A DNA stretch of 64,000 nt, taken from contig NZ_CANLXG010000001.1 of the NCBI RefSeq assembly GCF_947495025.1, positions 868,001-932,000 of the forward strand, in the 5' to 3' direction. Shown here piece by piece: positions 17,521 through 25,554 of this stretch. The position numbers were made by a program, and so were the translations under genes. Source of the stretch: an uncultured Roseobacter sp. GTDB taxonomy: Bacteria > Pseudomonadota > Alphaproteobacteria > Rhodobacterales > Rhodobacteraceae. The notes under the pieces were generated by a model. The model was not told where the DNA came from, searched no databases, and saw only the letters and a list, made by a program, of their open reading frames with translations. Numbering within the stretch: the first letter of the stretch is position 1; each line of letters starts with the position of its first letter.

Positions 17521-18429
17521 ATGGACGTGGATCTTCAGTGGCTGGACGACGTTCTTGTTCTTCTCGAAGAGGGCAATATGACCCGCGCCGCGGCACGCCG
17601 GAACATCACACAGCCTGCGTTTTCGCGCCGGATCCGCGGGTTCGAAGACTGGCTGGGAACGGATATCCTGAACCGACGGGCCAATTCGGTTGAGATCAGC
17701 CCGGCCCTTTCCGCCAACGAACCGGAAATACGCGCTCTGCTGAGCCGGCTGCGGGATCTGCGCGGCAGTATTTCGGCCTTTGATCCAGCCAGTTCCACTA
17801 TGTCTGTCGCCGCACAGCATGCGCCGGTTTTTTCGGCGTTCTCTGAAATGGTGCTGCATGCACGCAGGCGCTACCCGGCTGTCAGGTTCAGACTGCGCCC
17901 CGGGAACCTGAGCGATTGTGTTTCCACATTTCTGCGCGGAGACAGTGACCTGCTGCTGTGCTACGAATCCGATGTTTCGCGCCCGATGCCGTTTGGCGAC
18001 ACAATCCGCCGCGAAGTCTGGGGCGAGGATATACTGCTGCCGCTTGTTGGTGGACCTTTGCGATACGCTTTGCGCGACGACGGGACTGTATCGCCGGATA
18101 CGCCCGCGATCATCTATCCCGAAGCGAGTTATTTCGGCCAGGTTCTGCAGGCTTCTGAACGAGCCTTTTCCACACGCTCGCTGACCAGAAACCCGGTGTG
18201 CGAAACAGCGCTTTCCAGCGGCGTCAAGGAGCTGGTTCTTCAGGGAGTGGGTGTTGGCTGGCTGCCATTCAGCATGGCGTTTCGCGAAATTGAAAGCGGT
18301 CAGATGATTTCGCTGGCCGGCCGGTTTGGCCAGGAACATGTCCAGACCGCTCTGTACGGACACACATCCGACGAAATGGCCTGTGCACTCCTCGACGTCT
18401 GGAGCGTGGGCCGCAGAAAACAGGGGTGA
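17521..18429 (+). CDS. LysR-family transcriptional regulator (divergent from cysteate/betaine operon)
   Basis: About 302 residues, with an N-terminal winged helix-turn-helix ([19 protein letters not shown]) and a LysR substrate-binding domain in the rest of the protein. It is transcribed away from the cuyA-like operon, the usual layout for a LysR activator of its neighbour, and a perfect inverted repeat sits in the shared promoter region. The start is taken as the ATG at 17521, three bases after a GTG, with AAAGG just upstream. In Roseobacter cuy loci the regulator CuyR is also of LysR type, which is consistent but not proof. Confidence 0.88.
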   Translation: MDVDLQWLDDVLVLLEEGNMTRAAARRNITQPAFSRRIRGFEDWLGTDILNRRANSVEISPALSANEPEIRALLSRLRDLRGSISAFDPASSTMSVAAQHAPVFSAFSEMVLHARRRYPAVRFRLRPGNLSDCVSTFLRGDSDLLLCYESDVSRPMPFGDTIRREVWGEDILLPLVGGPLRYALRDDGTVSPDTPAIIYPEASYFGQVLQASERAFSTRSLTRNPVCETALSSGVKELVLQGVGVGWLPFSMAFREIESGQMISLAGRFGQEHVQTALYGHTSDEMACALLDVWSVGRRKQG

Positions 18430-18474
18430 TCCGGAAAGCTGCCGGCCGATGTTTCCACCGGCCTGCAACGGGGG

Positions 18475-18792
18475 TTACGTCCGTCCGATACGGTCCCGGA
18501 CGTCTGCGGCAAAGTCTTCGTACCGGCGCAGGGATGTCACACTGACCTGCACATGGTGGCCCATTTTCTGCATAATCGGCAGATCGAACAGTATCTGGTC
18601 CAGCGCATCCGGGGTATCAACCTCGACAATGGCCAGCACCTTGCGCTCGCCGACGATTTTCCACAGATCCTTTACGACACCGGCAGACTTAGCCCCAAGG
18701 GCTGCATCCGCCTCTTCGGCCCAGATGCCCAGCAGACCCTGCTGCTGCATGGTCGCATCGTATTCGACATTGAAATCAAGCCTGTAGAGCAT
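18475..18792 (-). CDS. Muconolactone isomerase-family protein
   Basis: A 105-residue protein resembling the muconolactone delta-isomerase family (ferredoxin-like dimeric alpha/beta barrel). It has the pattern LLGIWAEEADAALGAKSAGVVKD and FDLPIMQKMGHHVQVSVTSL close to the C-terminus. No other beta-ketoadipate genes are nearby, so the classical role in catechol breakdown is doubtful. It follows the exported MRJP-like gene after 3 bases and is probably co-transcribed with it, so a lactone-type substrate handled by both is plausible. Function remains open. Confidence 0.75.
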   Translation of the reverse strand: MLYRLDFNVEYDATMQQQGLLGIWAEEADAALGAKSAGVVKDLWKIVGERKVLAIVEVDTPDALDQILFDLPIMQKMGHHVQVSVTSLRRYEDFAADVRDRIGRT

Positions 18793-18795
18793 CGG

Positions 18796-19872
18796 TTACC
18801 TCCCACTTACTGCATCACCCAGTGCGGGAAACCGCATGATTTTAAACTCGCCCAGCGTCGCATCCTGACCGTCATTCAACACCGGCGAGCGGTGCAGCTC
18901 GTTGATCGTGACATAAACATAGCCGTCGGTACCCACAGCGAACCCGTCCGGCCAAGACATATCGTCCTGCTGGTACAGAACTTCATACGTTCCGTCCGGT
19001 CGCGTCACGCCAACGGCATCCTCGGTGATGGAGGTGATGTAGACATTCCCTGCGGCATCAACCGTTGATCCGTCAGAGATCGGCTTGTCCCCGTACCGCT
19101 CCACACGCGCCTCCAGGTCTTCACGCGACAGTGTCTCGTCAAGCAGATCAGCCGTGCGCACACGGTACATCGCACTCGCGGTCATCGGCGCAAAATACAC
19201 CCAGGTGTTTGTAGGGTCGATGGTGATCGGGTTTGCCCCGATGCGCGCAGGTGCGCCGCCGAGGTTCACGACCCGTCCGTCGATTACCATGTCGGTTGCC
19301 TCGGGCACCGTAAAGGGCGACGCTTCGAGCACGCGCCGCGCGCGCCCCGTTTCAAGGTCCAGAACGATCAGTGCCGTCGTTTCTGCGTTCGCTGTATCCG
19401 TGATGTATATCGCATTGTGTTCACGGTCGACGGCGAGGTCATTCAGGAAACTGGAAGGGCGCGCAGCGGGCTGGCCGATATAAAAAATGCGGTGAAGTGC
19501 CTCGGTTTTCGTGTTCCACCCGACAATCCTGCCTGTATGGTTTTCTCCCTGGCCGTCCAGCATCCAGAGTATGCCGTCCCGGTCGGCCCGCAGACCAAGG
19601 ACGCCTTTCAGCCCTGGTCCATCGCCCTGTGGTGCGTTTGCCCAGGCGACATTGGGGTACGGTACCGTGGAACCATCCGGGCTCACTTCGACAATCCTCA
19701 GGTTTTTGCCGTAGAATTCATGCACGGACATGAACATCCTGCCATCCGGCCCGATCGCAAGGTTTCCCGGAGGCATGTCAGACGTAAAGGCAGCATATGT
19801 TTCAATTTCCGCCATTGCGGCCGTCCCGAGGGACAGGGCAACTGTGAAAGCGGCGAATACGGGTTTTTTCAT
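18796..19872 (-). CDS. Exported yellow/MRJP-like beta-propeller protein
   Basis: 358-residue protein with a signal peptide (about residues 1-21, ending AMA), so it is probably periplasmic. The mature part has the repeated blade pattern of the yellow/major-royal-jelly family, related to SMP-30/gluconolactonase propellers: GNLAIGPDGRMFMSVHEF, LGLRADRDGILWMLDGQG, FLNDLAVDREHNAIYITD, DPTNTWVYFAPMTASAMYRV and WPDGFAVGTDGYVYVTINEL. It could be a lactonase or a binding protein; metal-site residues cannot be fixed by eye. It forms a two-gene unit with the muconolactone-isomerase-like gene and is divergent from a LysR regulator. Confidence 0.8.
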   Translation of the reverse strand: MKKPVFAAFTVALSLGTAAMAEIETYAAFTSDMPPGNLAIGPDGRMFMSVHEFYGKNLRIVEVSPDGSTVPYPNVAWANAPQGDGPGLKGVLGLRADRDGILWMLDGQGENHTGRIVGWNTKTEALHRIFYIGQPAARPSSFLNDLAVDREHNAIYITDTANAETTALIVLDLETGRARRVLEASPFTVPEATDMVIDGRVVNLGGAPARIGANPITIDPTNTWVYFAPMTASAMYRVRTADLLDETLSREDLEARVERYGDKPISDGSTVDAAGNVYITSITEDAVGVTRPDGTYEVLYQQDDMSWPDGFAVGTDGYVYVTINELHRSPVLNDGQDATLGEFKIMRFPALGDAVSGR

Positions 19873-19971
19873 CTGGAAATCCTCCCTTGGTTCAGATGCC
19901 CGTACTGGCTATCATTCAAAAAACACCAGGTGCATCGCCCGATTTTCGAAACCATCGTTAGAAAAAATTGA

Positions 19972-20859
19972 ATGTACTCTCTCGAAGATCTGAAAACCTT
20001 TGTTGAAATAGCAGACCGCGGCGGGATCACCGCGGCAGCCAGATCTGTGGGGACCGCGCCGGCCACCATCAGCCACAGGCTGTCCAAACTGGAAAGCCAT
20101 CTGGGTGTCAGCCTTTTTCACCGCAACAGCCGCAAAGTCACTCTCAGCATTGAAGGCGAGGCATTCTACGGCAGAGTCATCGGCATTCTTGACGAACTGA
20201 TGAACGCCGAGACCGAAATCGGCGGGCACGGCAGCCTGCTGAAAGGGCATCTGCGTGTGACCATGGCGCCATGGATTCTGTCGCGCTTTGTCCTGCCGCA
20301 CCTTGATGTGCTGCGGCGTGAACATCCGGGTCTAACCTATGAATTTCTCGCGTCTGACCGGTACGTCAATCTGGTCGAAGAGCAACAGGACTGCGCGATC
20401 CGGGTTGGCAGGCTTCATAACAGCAGTCTGCTGGCCCGCAAAGTTGCCGATAACAAGCGTATATTGTGCGCCTCCGCGGCCTACCTTGATACTTTCGGAA
20501 CCCCGGTGCGACCAGAAGACCTGATCAGCCACCGCGCAGTCTGCCTGCCATGGCAGCGCAAATGGGAGCTTGGCAGACCGGGCGCGACAAACTTCATGCC
20601 CGGCGAAACCCTTCTGGTTTCCAATTCTGACAGCCTGACCGACGCGGCAATTCACGGCCACGGGATCGCGCTGAAATCTCGACTGGCCGTTGCCTCCGAA
20701 CTCAACACAGGTGCCTTGTGCGAAATTCTGCCTGGTGTGCTGACCAAACCGGAAGCCCCGATTTCAGTTCTGAGACCCCCAAATCTGCGGGGATCAAGGA
20801 AAGTCGATGCTTTTTCAGAATTCGTTCTGGCGCGCTTTGCTGCACGGGCGGGATCATGA
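19972..20859 (+). CDS. LysR-family transcriptional regulator
   Basis: 295 residues, with an N-terminal helix-turn-helix (GGITAAARSVGTAPATISHRLSKLE is the region around residues 17-41) and a LysR effector domain. It belongs to the branch with HLRVTMAP at the start of the effector domain (CrgA/AaeR-like). It is divergent from the MRJP-like gene with a 99-bp spacer, so it probably controls that pair. No strong Shine-Dalgarno is visible before the ATG. The gene is followed by a long hairpin. Confidence 0.87.
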   Translation: MYSLEDLKTFVEIADRGGITAAARSVGTAPATISHRLSKLESHLGVSLFHRNSRKVTLSIEGEAFYGRVIGILDELMNAETEIGGHGSLLKGHLRVTMAPWILSRFVLPHLDVLRREHPGLTYEFLASDRYVNLVEEQQDCAIRVGRLHNSSLLARKVADNKRILCASAAYLDTFGTPVRPEDLISHRAVCLPWQRKWELGRPGATNFMPGETLLVSNSDSLTDAAIHGHGIALKSRLAVASELNTGALCEILPGVLTKPEAPISVLRPPNLRGSRKVDAFSEFVLARFAARAGS

Positions 20860-20915
20860 CGGGGGTCAGACGGTTGAGCTGTAAATCTTAGCCCGTTTTT
20901 CTTGTTATGACCGAC

Positions 20916-20943
20916 GTGGTGACGGGAAGGCAACCGTCACCAC
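20916..20943. terminator. Strong hairpin between convergent genes
   Basis: GTGGTGACGG and CCGTCACCAC form a perfect 10-bp stem around an 8-base loop, between the ends of the LysR gene and the convergent PA14 protein gene. There is no T-run on either side, so it may act as a bidirectional or 3'-end-stabilising structure rather than a classical intrinsic terminator. Confidence 0.55.
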
Positions 20944-21060
20944 TAATCATGAGGCCACCCTGCAACCCGTCATAACCAGCAGCCAGCCACCTGTTACCGG
21001 CAGCTTCCACTGTCTCTGCCAGTACGACGAGCAGGACCCGTCCACCCACCGGGCAAATGT

Positions 21061-23652
21061 CTACCAGTCATTTCTTTCGTATGTGTCGTTCATTTCGTAA
21101 TTCTGACCGGCATCAGGATTGTCTGCGATTTCCTCGTTCAGGGCGTTATCATCATTTGCCTCGGCCGCCTGTTCATTGTCAGCGGTTTCAACCCACGACG
21201 TCTGGCCGCTGTCATCTCCGCCGGCAACCCATGCATCGTCTGCAAACCCGGAAGCGGGACTGCCGCCGTTCTCAACGTCGCCGACATCCAGCGCAAAGGT
21301 GCTTGTACCGGTGACCTGCTGTCCGTTGAAAGCCGTGTCTGTAGTAGTGACCTCGCCCTCGATTCTGCCCTCGAATCCCGGTGGCGGTGCAATCTCGAGA
21401 AGACTGAGGTCCCAGCCAGCGAGATCGACCTCGCCCCCATCTGACACGGCCACCATATCTCCACTCATGAGGATTGTGTCTTCTGGCAGGCCACTGATCA
21501 CAACATGCGCCTGATCCGACAGACCCGGATCATCCAGTTCGACGGCAATCATTCCGTTCTGATCGACACTGAGTTCGTCGGATGCGGTCACCAGTTCCCG
21601 GCCCTCAATCCCTGGTCCTTCCCACTCGAGTTTCAGTCCTGCGTGGCCGTAGTTTTCGAAATACCGGACCTCGACCTCATGCGTGCCCGGTTCCAGTTCG
21701 ATCTCGCCGCTGCGTGTCCGATACCCGTGCAGGCCATCGTCTGTCACCACTTCCTCACCGTTGATGAAAAGCACCACACCATCGTCGCCGCCAAGGAAAA
21801 ACTTGAAGCTGCCGCCTTCGTCGACGTCGATCTCACCGGTAATCCGCGCACCGAACGTGTCTTTGTCGCCGCCTTCCCAGAAAGACTCCCGGCTGTTTGT
21901 ATAATTAATTTCCTGAACCACTTCCTCATGCGTGGGCTCCGAGGACCAGTCGATCTGATCCAGGCGACTCAACCTGTGATTGACATCAAAATAACTGGCC
22001 CGGAAGCCGGTGGTCATGTCATTGTCGGGCAGAGGCAGATCAGCCTGCTGTACGTCAAACGCGATGTTCATCGACGATGATGCGGAAATACCGGTCTCGG
22101 AGGTTGTTGTCGTTACAAGCTGTGCATTCACCTGCCCTGTAAACTCCACAGGTGTTGAAACCGTCAGCAAGGACAGGTCGAGGCCCGTTACGTCCACCTG
22201 CCCTTCCGGACCCGCGGTAAGGACTGCGTCGCCGGCAGACACCGCTGTTCCCTCCGGCAGTCCATCAATAACGTGCACAGATACCGAGCCATCCTGGCCT
22301 TCATCGGTAACTTCCAGAGCTATGGTCAGCGGCATGCCATTGATCGTTTGCAGATCGTCAAACCCTGGCGCCGTGAGCAGTTCGCGACCATCAGTTCCGG
22401 GCCCTTCCCACTCGAGTTTCAGACCCGCGTGCCCGTAATTCTCAAAGTAACGGACTTCGACATGATGCGTACCGGGTTCCAGTTCCATCGTTCCGCTGCG
22501 CGTACGGTATCCGTGCAGACTGTCATCCGAAACGACTTCTTCACCATTAATCAGCAATACGACGCCGTCATCGCCACCGAGAAAAAAGGAGAACTCGCCG
22601 CCTTCCGAGACCTCAACATTGCCTGTGATCCGGGCACCGAATGTATCTTTGTCGCCGCCTTCCCAGAACGACTCGCGGCTGTTGGTATAGTTAATGTCGG
22701 AAACCACTTCTTCGTGTGTGGGTGGCGCGTTCCAGTCAATATCATCCAGCCTGCTCAACCGGTGATCCACATCGAAATAGCTCGCCCGGAAACCGCCCGA
22801 GCCACTGAAAGCAGGCGTGTCGATAATCTCGAAACCCACATCCTGCACAAGTTCAGCTCCGGAGGGTGAGGTCGCAGTCACCTGCAGATCAAGTGATCCG
22901 GTCTCATCATCGGACAGCGCAATACCCTCGCGCAGACGGATTTCGCGCCCGGATACCTCAAAGCGGTCATCCGAGACAGAGAACGTATAATCACTGTAGT
23001 CACCCGTCCCCTCCAGATTTATTACCGCAACAACGGCGCCGTCTTCGCCGGTTGCTATCCCGAGGTTGCTGACAGAAAGTCCGGTCGGTGCGGGATTGAT
23101 CTGAGGCACATCAACATCGAACGAGCGCGTCAGAGCCGTGCCATCAGGCCCCACCGCGGAAACCTCCACATTCAGATCCGCAGCCTCTTCGTCTGAGAAG
23201 ACAGCGTCGGATTTCACCGTGAGGCCGAAGTCCCTGATCTCAAAGCGCACATCGGACACCGAAAGGCGGTCAATGCCACCTGCTTCCTGCGCGAAGTCGC
23301 TGAGATCGGCAACAACACCGGCGTCATCCCCCGGAGCACCAGAGGGTGCGGCTCCGGCCCCGTCTTCGTTTCCGCCGGACGCTGAGACATCTTCGTTGCC
23401 CGGAAGGTTTCCGGCTGAGAACGCGCCTGCCGGCTGACCGGTATCAGACGGTGAATACGACGTGTCCGCGGCTCTGGCGCTGGCTTCGGCCTGCTCCTGC
23501 TCACCGTAGTGCAGCGCGCTGCGAGACTGGTCTTCCTGCCCCGCATCGTTGCCTTTCAACGACTGGACGACCACTTTCTCCTTGTCCGAAGCGGTATCGT
23601 GCTGTTCAAGAAATATGCTGTCGTCCAGGCGGTTTTCATCGTCGTCTGCCAC
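21061..23652 (-). CDS. Large acidic secreted/surface protein with two PA14 domains, probable type I secretion substrate
   Basis: About 863 residues, very acidic and poor in Cys. Order: a disordered N-terminus (1-110), two Ig/cadherin-like modules (about 115-285), a PA14 domain (286-423), a VCBS/Ig-like linker (424-545), a second PA14 domain (549-685), a second linker (690-800) and an acidic C-tail ending TYERNDW. Each PA14 copy contains GGDDGVVLxINGEEV and YFENYGHAGLKLEWEGPG. There is no Sec signal and no RTX nonapeptide, and the gene is divergent from a type I secretion operon. The most likely role is therefore an exported glycan-binding adhesin with a C-terminal secretion signal. The GTG at 23652 is preferred (GGAG 8 nt upstream); an ATG lies 18 bases earlier. 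Confidence 0.78.
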   Translation of the reverse strand: MADDDENRLDDSIFLEQHDTASDKEKVVVQSLKGNDAGQEDQSRSALHYGEQEQAEASARAADTSYSPSDTGQPAGAFSAGNLPGNEDVSASGGNEDGAGAAPSGAPGDDAGVVADLSDFAQEAGGIDRLSVSDVRFEIRDFGLTVKSDAVFSDEEAADLNVEVSAVGPDGTALTRSFDVDVPQINPAPTGLSVSNLGIATGEDGAVVAVINLEGTGDYSDYTFSVSDDRFEVSGREIRLREGIALSDDETGSLDLQVTATSPSGAELVQDVGFEIIDTPAFSGSGGFRASYFDVDHRLSRLDDIDWNAPPTHEEVVSDINYTNSRESFWEGGDKDTFGARITGNVEVSEGGEFSFFLGGDDGVVLLINGEEVVSDDSLHGYRTRSGTMELEPGTHHVEVRYFENYGHAGLKLEWEGPGTDGRELLTAPGFDDLQTINGMPLTIALEVTDEGQDGSVSVHVIDGLPEGTAVSAGDAVLTAGPEGQVDVTGLDLSLLTVSTPVEFTGQVNAQLVTTTTSETGISASSSMNIAFDVQQADLPLPDNDMTTGFRASYFDVNHRLSRLDQIDWSSEPTHEEVVQEINYTNSRESFWEGGDKDTFGARITGEIDVDEGGSFKFFLGGDDGVVLFINGEEVVTDDGLHGYRTRSGEIELEPGTHEVEVRYFENYGHAGLKLEWEGPGIEGRELVTASDELSVDQNGMIAVELDDPGLSDQAHVVISGLPEDTILMSGDMVAVSDGGEVDLAGWDLSLLEIAPPPGFEGRIEGEVTTTDTAFNGQQVTGTSTFALDVGDVENGGSPASGFADDAWVAGGDDSGQTSWVETADNEQAAEANDDNALNEEIADNPDAGQNYEMNDTYERNDW
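21600..22008 (-). repeat. PA14-encoding repeat, copy 2 (C-terminal)
   Basis: Second copy of the PA14 coding unit. By eye, about 118 of 139 residues match the other copy, starting at FRASYFDV and ending at GREL. The following linker is also related (GLPEDTILMSGD against GLPEGTAVSAGD), so the duplicated unit is about 260 codons. Confidence 0.85.
22385..22797 (-). repeat. PA14-encoding repeat, copy 1 (N-terminal)
   Basis: First PA14 copy of the same gene, offset from copy 2 by 789 bases (263 codons). Both contain the invariant run INYTNSRESFWEGGDKD and a YRTRSG turn. Differences cluster at surface-like positions. Confidence 0.85.
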
Positions 23653-23826
23653 AATACAAGCTCCATGCACACCAAATAACAGGAGCGAGGGATACCGGAA
23701 TCCACTTAAGAAAACACTTAATAAACAAAAAATTAAGCTTCTGTTTTAATTAAAAAAATATGCATTTTACTCGGCATGTGAAACCTTTGATTACCCTCGT
23801 CTGACTATGCTGAGGCGTGTTGCAGC

Positions 23827-25554
23827 ATGGAGTCAGAGAACGTGGGGACTGAGGCCAGGACCAAAGAAAAAATGGTGCGCCCGCCCAGGTTTGGCGTAAG
23901 CGTTATTGTGTCATCTCTGTGCATTAATCTGCTGGCACTGGCCTTACCGCTTGTGGTTCTTCAGGTGTTTGACCGGGTCATTCCTTTCGAGGCATACGAA
24001 ACACTGACCCTTCTCTTCATGGGGCTGTGTGTCGTCGCCGTTCTCGATTTTGCGCTCAAGTGGGCGCGCCTCGTCCTCCTCGGGCACGAAGGAGAAAAGT
24101 TTGAATTGGACCTGGGCGACCGGTTCATCAAACGATCACTGGACGCGGAGCCTTCCGCTTACGATCAGACTTCAACCGGTGACCATTTTGAACGGCTTAA
24201 TGCCCTTGCACAACTCCGCGACTATTATTGCGGCCAGGGCAGACTGTCAGCGATTGATCTGCCGTTTTCGGCAATTTTCGTCCTGATGATTGCGCTGATC
24301 GGCGGCTGGCTCGTTCTGGTACCACTGGCGGGCATCGCCATGCTGTACCTGTTCAAGGCAGTCCTTCAGCGCGCGCAGGCACCCGTATTCGGAAAGCGTA
24401 AAACCCTGGACGGGCGCAGGTATTCATTTCTGATCGAATGCCTTTCACAGATTCTGACGGTCAAAGCCGACACGATGGAACCCCAGCTCCTGCGGCGCTA
24501 CGAAGTCCTTCAGAACCAGTCCGTCGACATCAGCGAACGACTGATCCGTCTTTCAGGCCTTTCACAGTCCTTTGGAGCTTTGTTTTCCCAGGCAAGCGTC
24601 GCCGCTATGGGCCTTTTTGGTGCATTTCTGGTGATTCAGGGGCAGATCGGAATTGCGGAACTTGCGGCCTGCATGCTGTTGAACGGACGCACTGTGCAGC
24701 CGCTGCTCAAGATGCTCAGCCACTGGGCTCAGTCCGAGAGTGTCGAATCCGCTCTGAGCCGGATTGAGGAAATCGGCAACCTGCCACAGCGCAGCACGGA
24801 GGCCACAGAGAGCCCCCCCCTGGTGGGCCATCTGGATTTTGACCATGTCACCGCCTTTCCGGGGAGCGACCAGAAACGGGCCTTCTCGGATATTACGTTT
24901 GACCTGAGCGCAGGAGGTATACTTAGTATCGTGGGTGACGAAGGCGCGGCACGGGATGCTTTCATGCGCATGATCCTCGGAGAAGAAACTCCGGAGGAAG
25001 GGCGTATTCTGATCGACGGCCAGCCGGTGCGCAGCTTCAGGGAAGCACGCGGACCTGGTGGGATCGCCTACCTCGACCAGAACCCTGTCGTGTTCTCCGG
25101 CACGCTGCTTGAAAACATCTCCTGTTTTGGCGAAGGCGACGCAATCGCAAGAAGCCTCGAGTATTCGAAACAACTCGGGCTTGAAAAGACCGTCCACCGA
25201 ATGCCTATGGGGTACAGTACTGCACTTGGTCAGACCGGTGAGATAGTGTCCAGCATGGCTCTTATGCAGACGATTGCGCTTGTACGCGCACTGACCCTGC
25301 AGCCGGCAATCCTGCTTATCAACGATGCGACATCGGCAATGGACGATGGAGCAGTTGCACGGGTTGCTACCTGCCTTGAAGCACTCAGGGGGCAGACAAC
25401 CCTTGTTCTTGCATCAGAGCACGAGCAGCTCACCGCTCTGGCACAGCAGACTGTCCTGCTTGCCGGCCGGAAAGAACAGGAGTTCAGCCTGTGGGACGAA
25501 GACGCAGAGGCAGATGCCGCCTCTGCCGCGGCCGAAATGAAGTGGAGCGCATAA
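23827..25554 (+). CDS. Type I secretion ABC exporter subunit with degenerate ATPase domain
   Basis: 575 residues: an N-terminal ABC exporter membrane domain (about 20-310) and a C-terminal nucleotide-binding domain. The ATPase site looks inactive. Walker A reads GDEGAARDA (no GKS/T), the LSGGQ signature reads VSSMA, Walker B ends IND instead of LDE, and the H-loop His is Ser (LASEHEQ). The Q-loop (YLDQNPVVFSGTL) remains. The continuous frame and normal codon use argue against a pseudogene. Its stop overlaps the start of a second exporter gene by one base, so the two probably form a heterodimer. It is divergent from the PA14 protein gene across an AT-rich promoter region (23653-23826). Confidence 0.85.
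   Translation: MESENVGTEARTKEKMVRPPRFGVSVIVSSLCINLLALALPLVVLQVFDRVIPFEAYETLTLLFMGLCVVAVLDFALKWARLVLLGHEGEKFELDLGDRFIKRSLDAEPSAYDQTSTGDHFERLNALAQLRDYYCGQGRLSAIDLPFSAIFVLMIALIGGWLVLVPLAGIAMLYLFKAVLQRAQAPVFGKRKTLDGRRYSFLIECLSQILTVKADTMEPQLLRRYEVLQNQSVDISERLIRLSGLSQSFGALFSQASVAAMGLFGAFLVIQGQIGIAELAACMLLNGRTVQPLLKMLSHWAQSESVESALSRIEEIGNLPQRSTEATESPPLVGHLDFDHVTAFPGSDQKRAFSDITFDLSAGGILSIVGDEGAARDAFMRMILGEETPEEGRILIDGQPVRSFREARGPGGIAYLDQNPVVFSGTLLENISCFGEGDAIARSLEYSKQLGLEKTVHRMPMGYSTALGQTGEIVSSMALMQTIALVRALTLQPAILLINDATSAMDDGAVARVATCLEALRGQTTLVLASEHEQLTALAQQTVLLAGRKEQEFSLWDEDAEADAASAAAEMKWSA

Noticed and set aside
21061..23652. Classical RTX toxin or adhesin
   Set aside because: No GGxGxDxUx nonapeptide repeats are present. 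The glycine-aspartate motifs seen belong to PA14 domains.
23653..23826. A sigma-70 promoter (TTGATT...TATGCT) before the exporter operon
   Set aside because: The spacing is only 13 bases, so the pair is not a convincing promoter. The region is AT-rich and probably holds promoters that cannot be fixed by eye.
23827..25554. Pseudogene status of the first ABC exporter because of its lost ATPase motifs
   Set aside because: The frame is intact over 575 codons, overlaps the next gene precisely, and retains the Q-loop and membrane domain. Loss is matched by similar changes in its partner, so a working non-canonical subunit is more likely.
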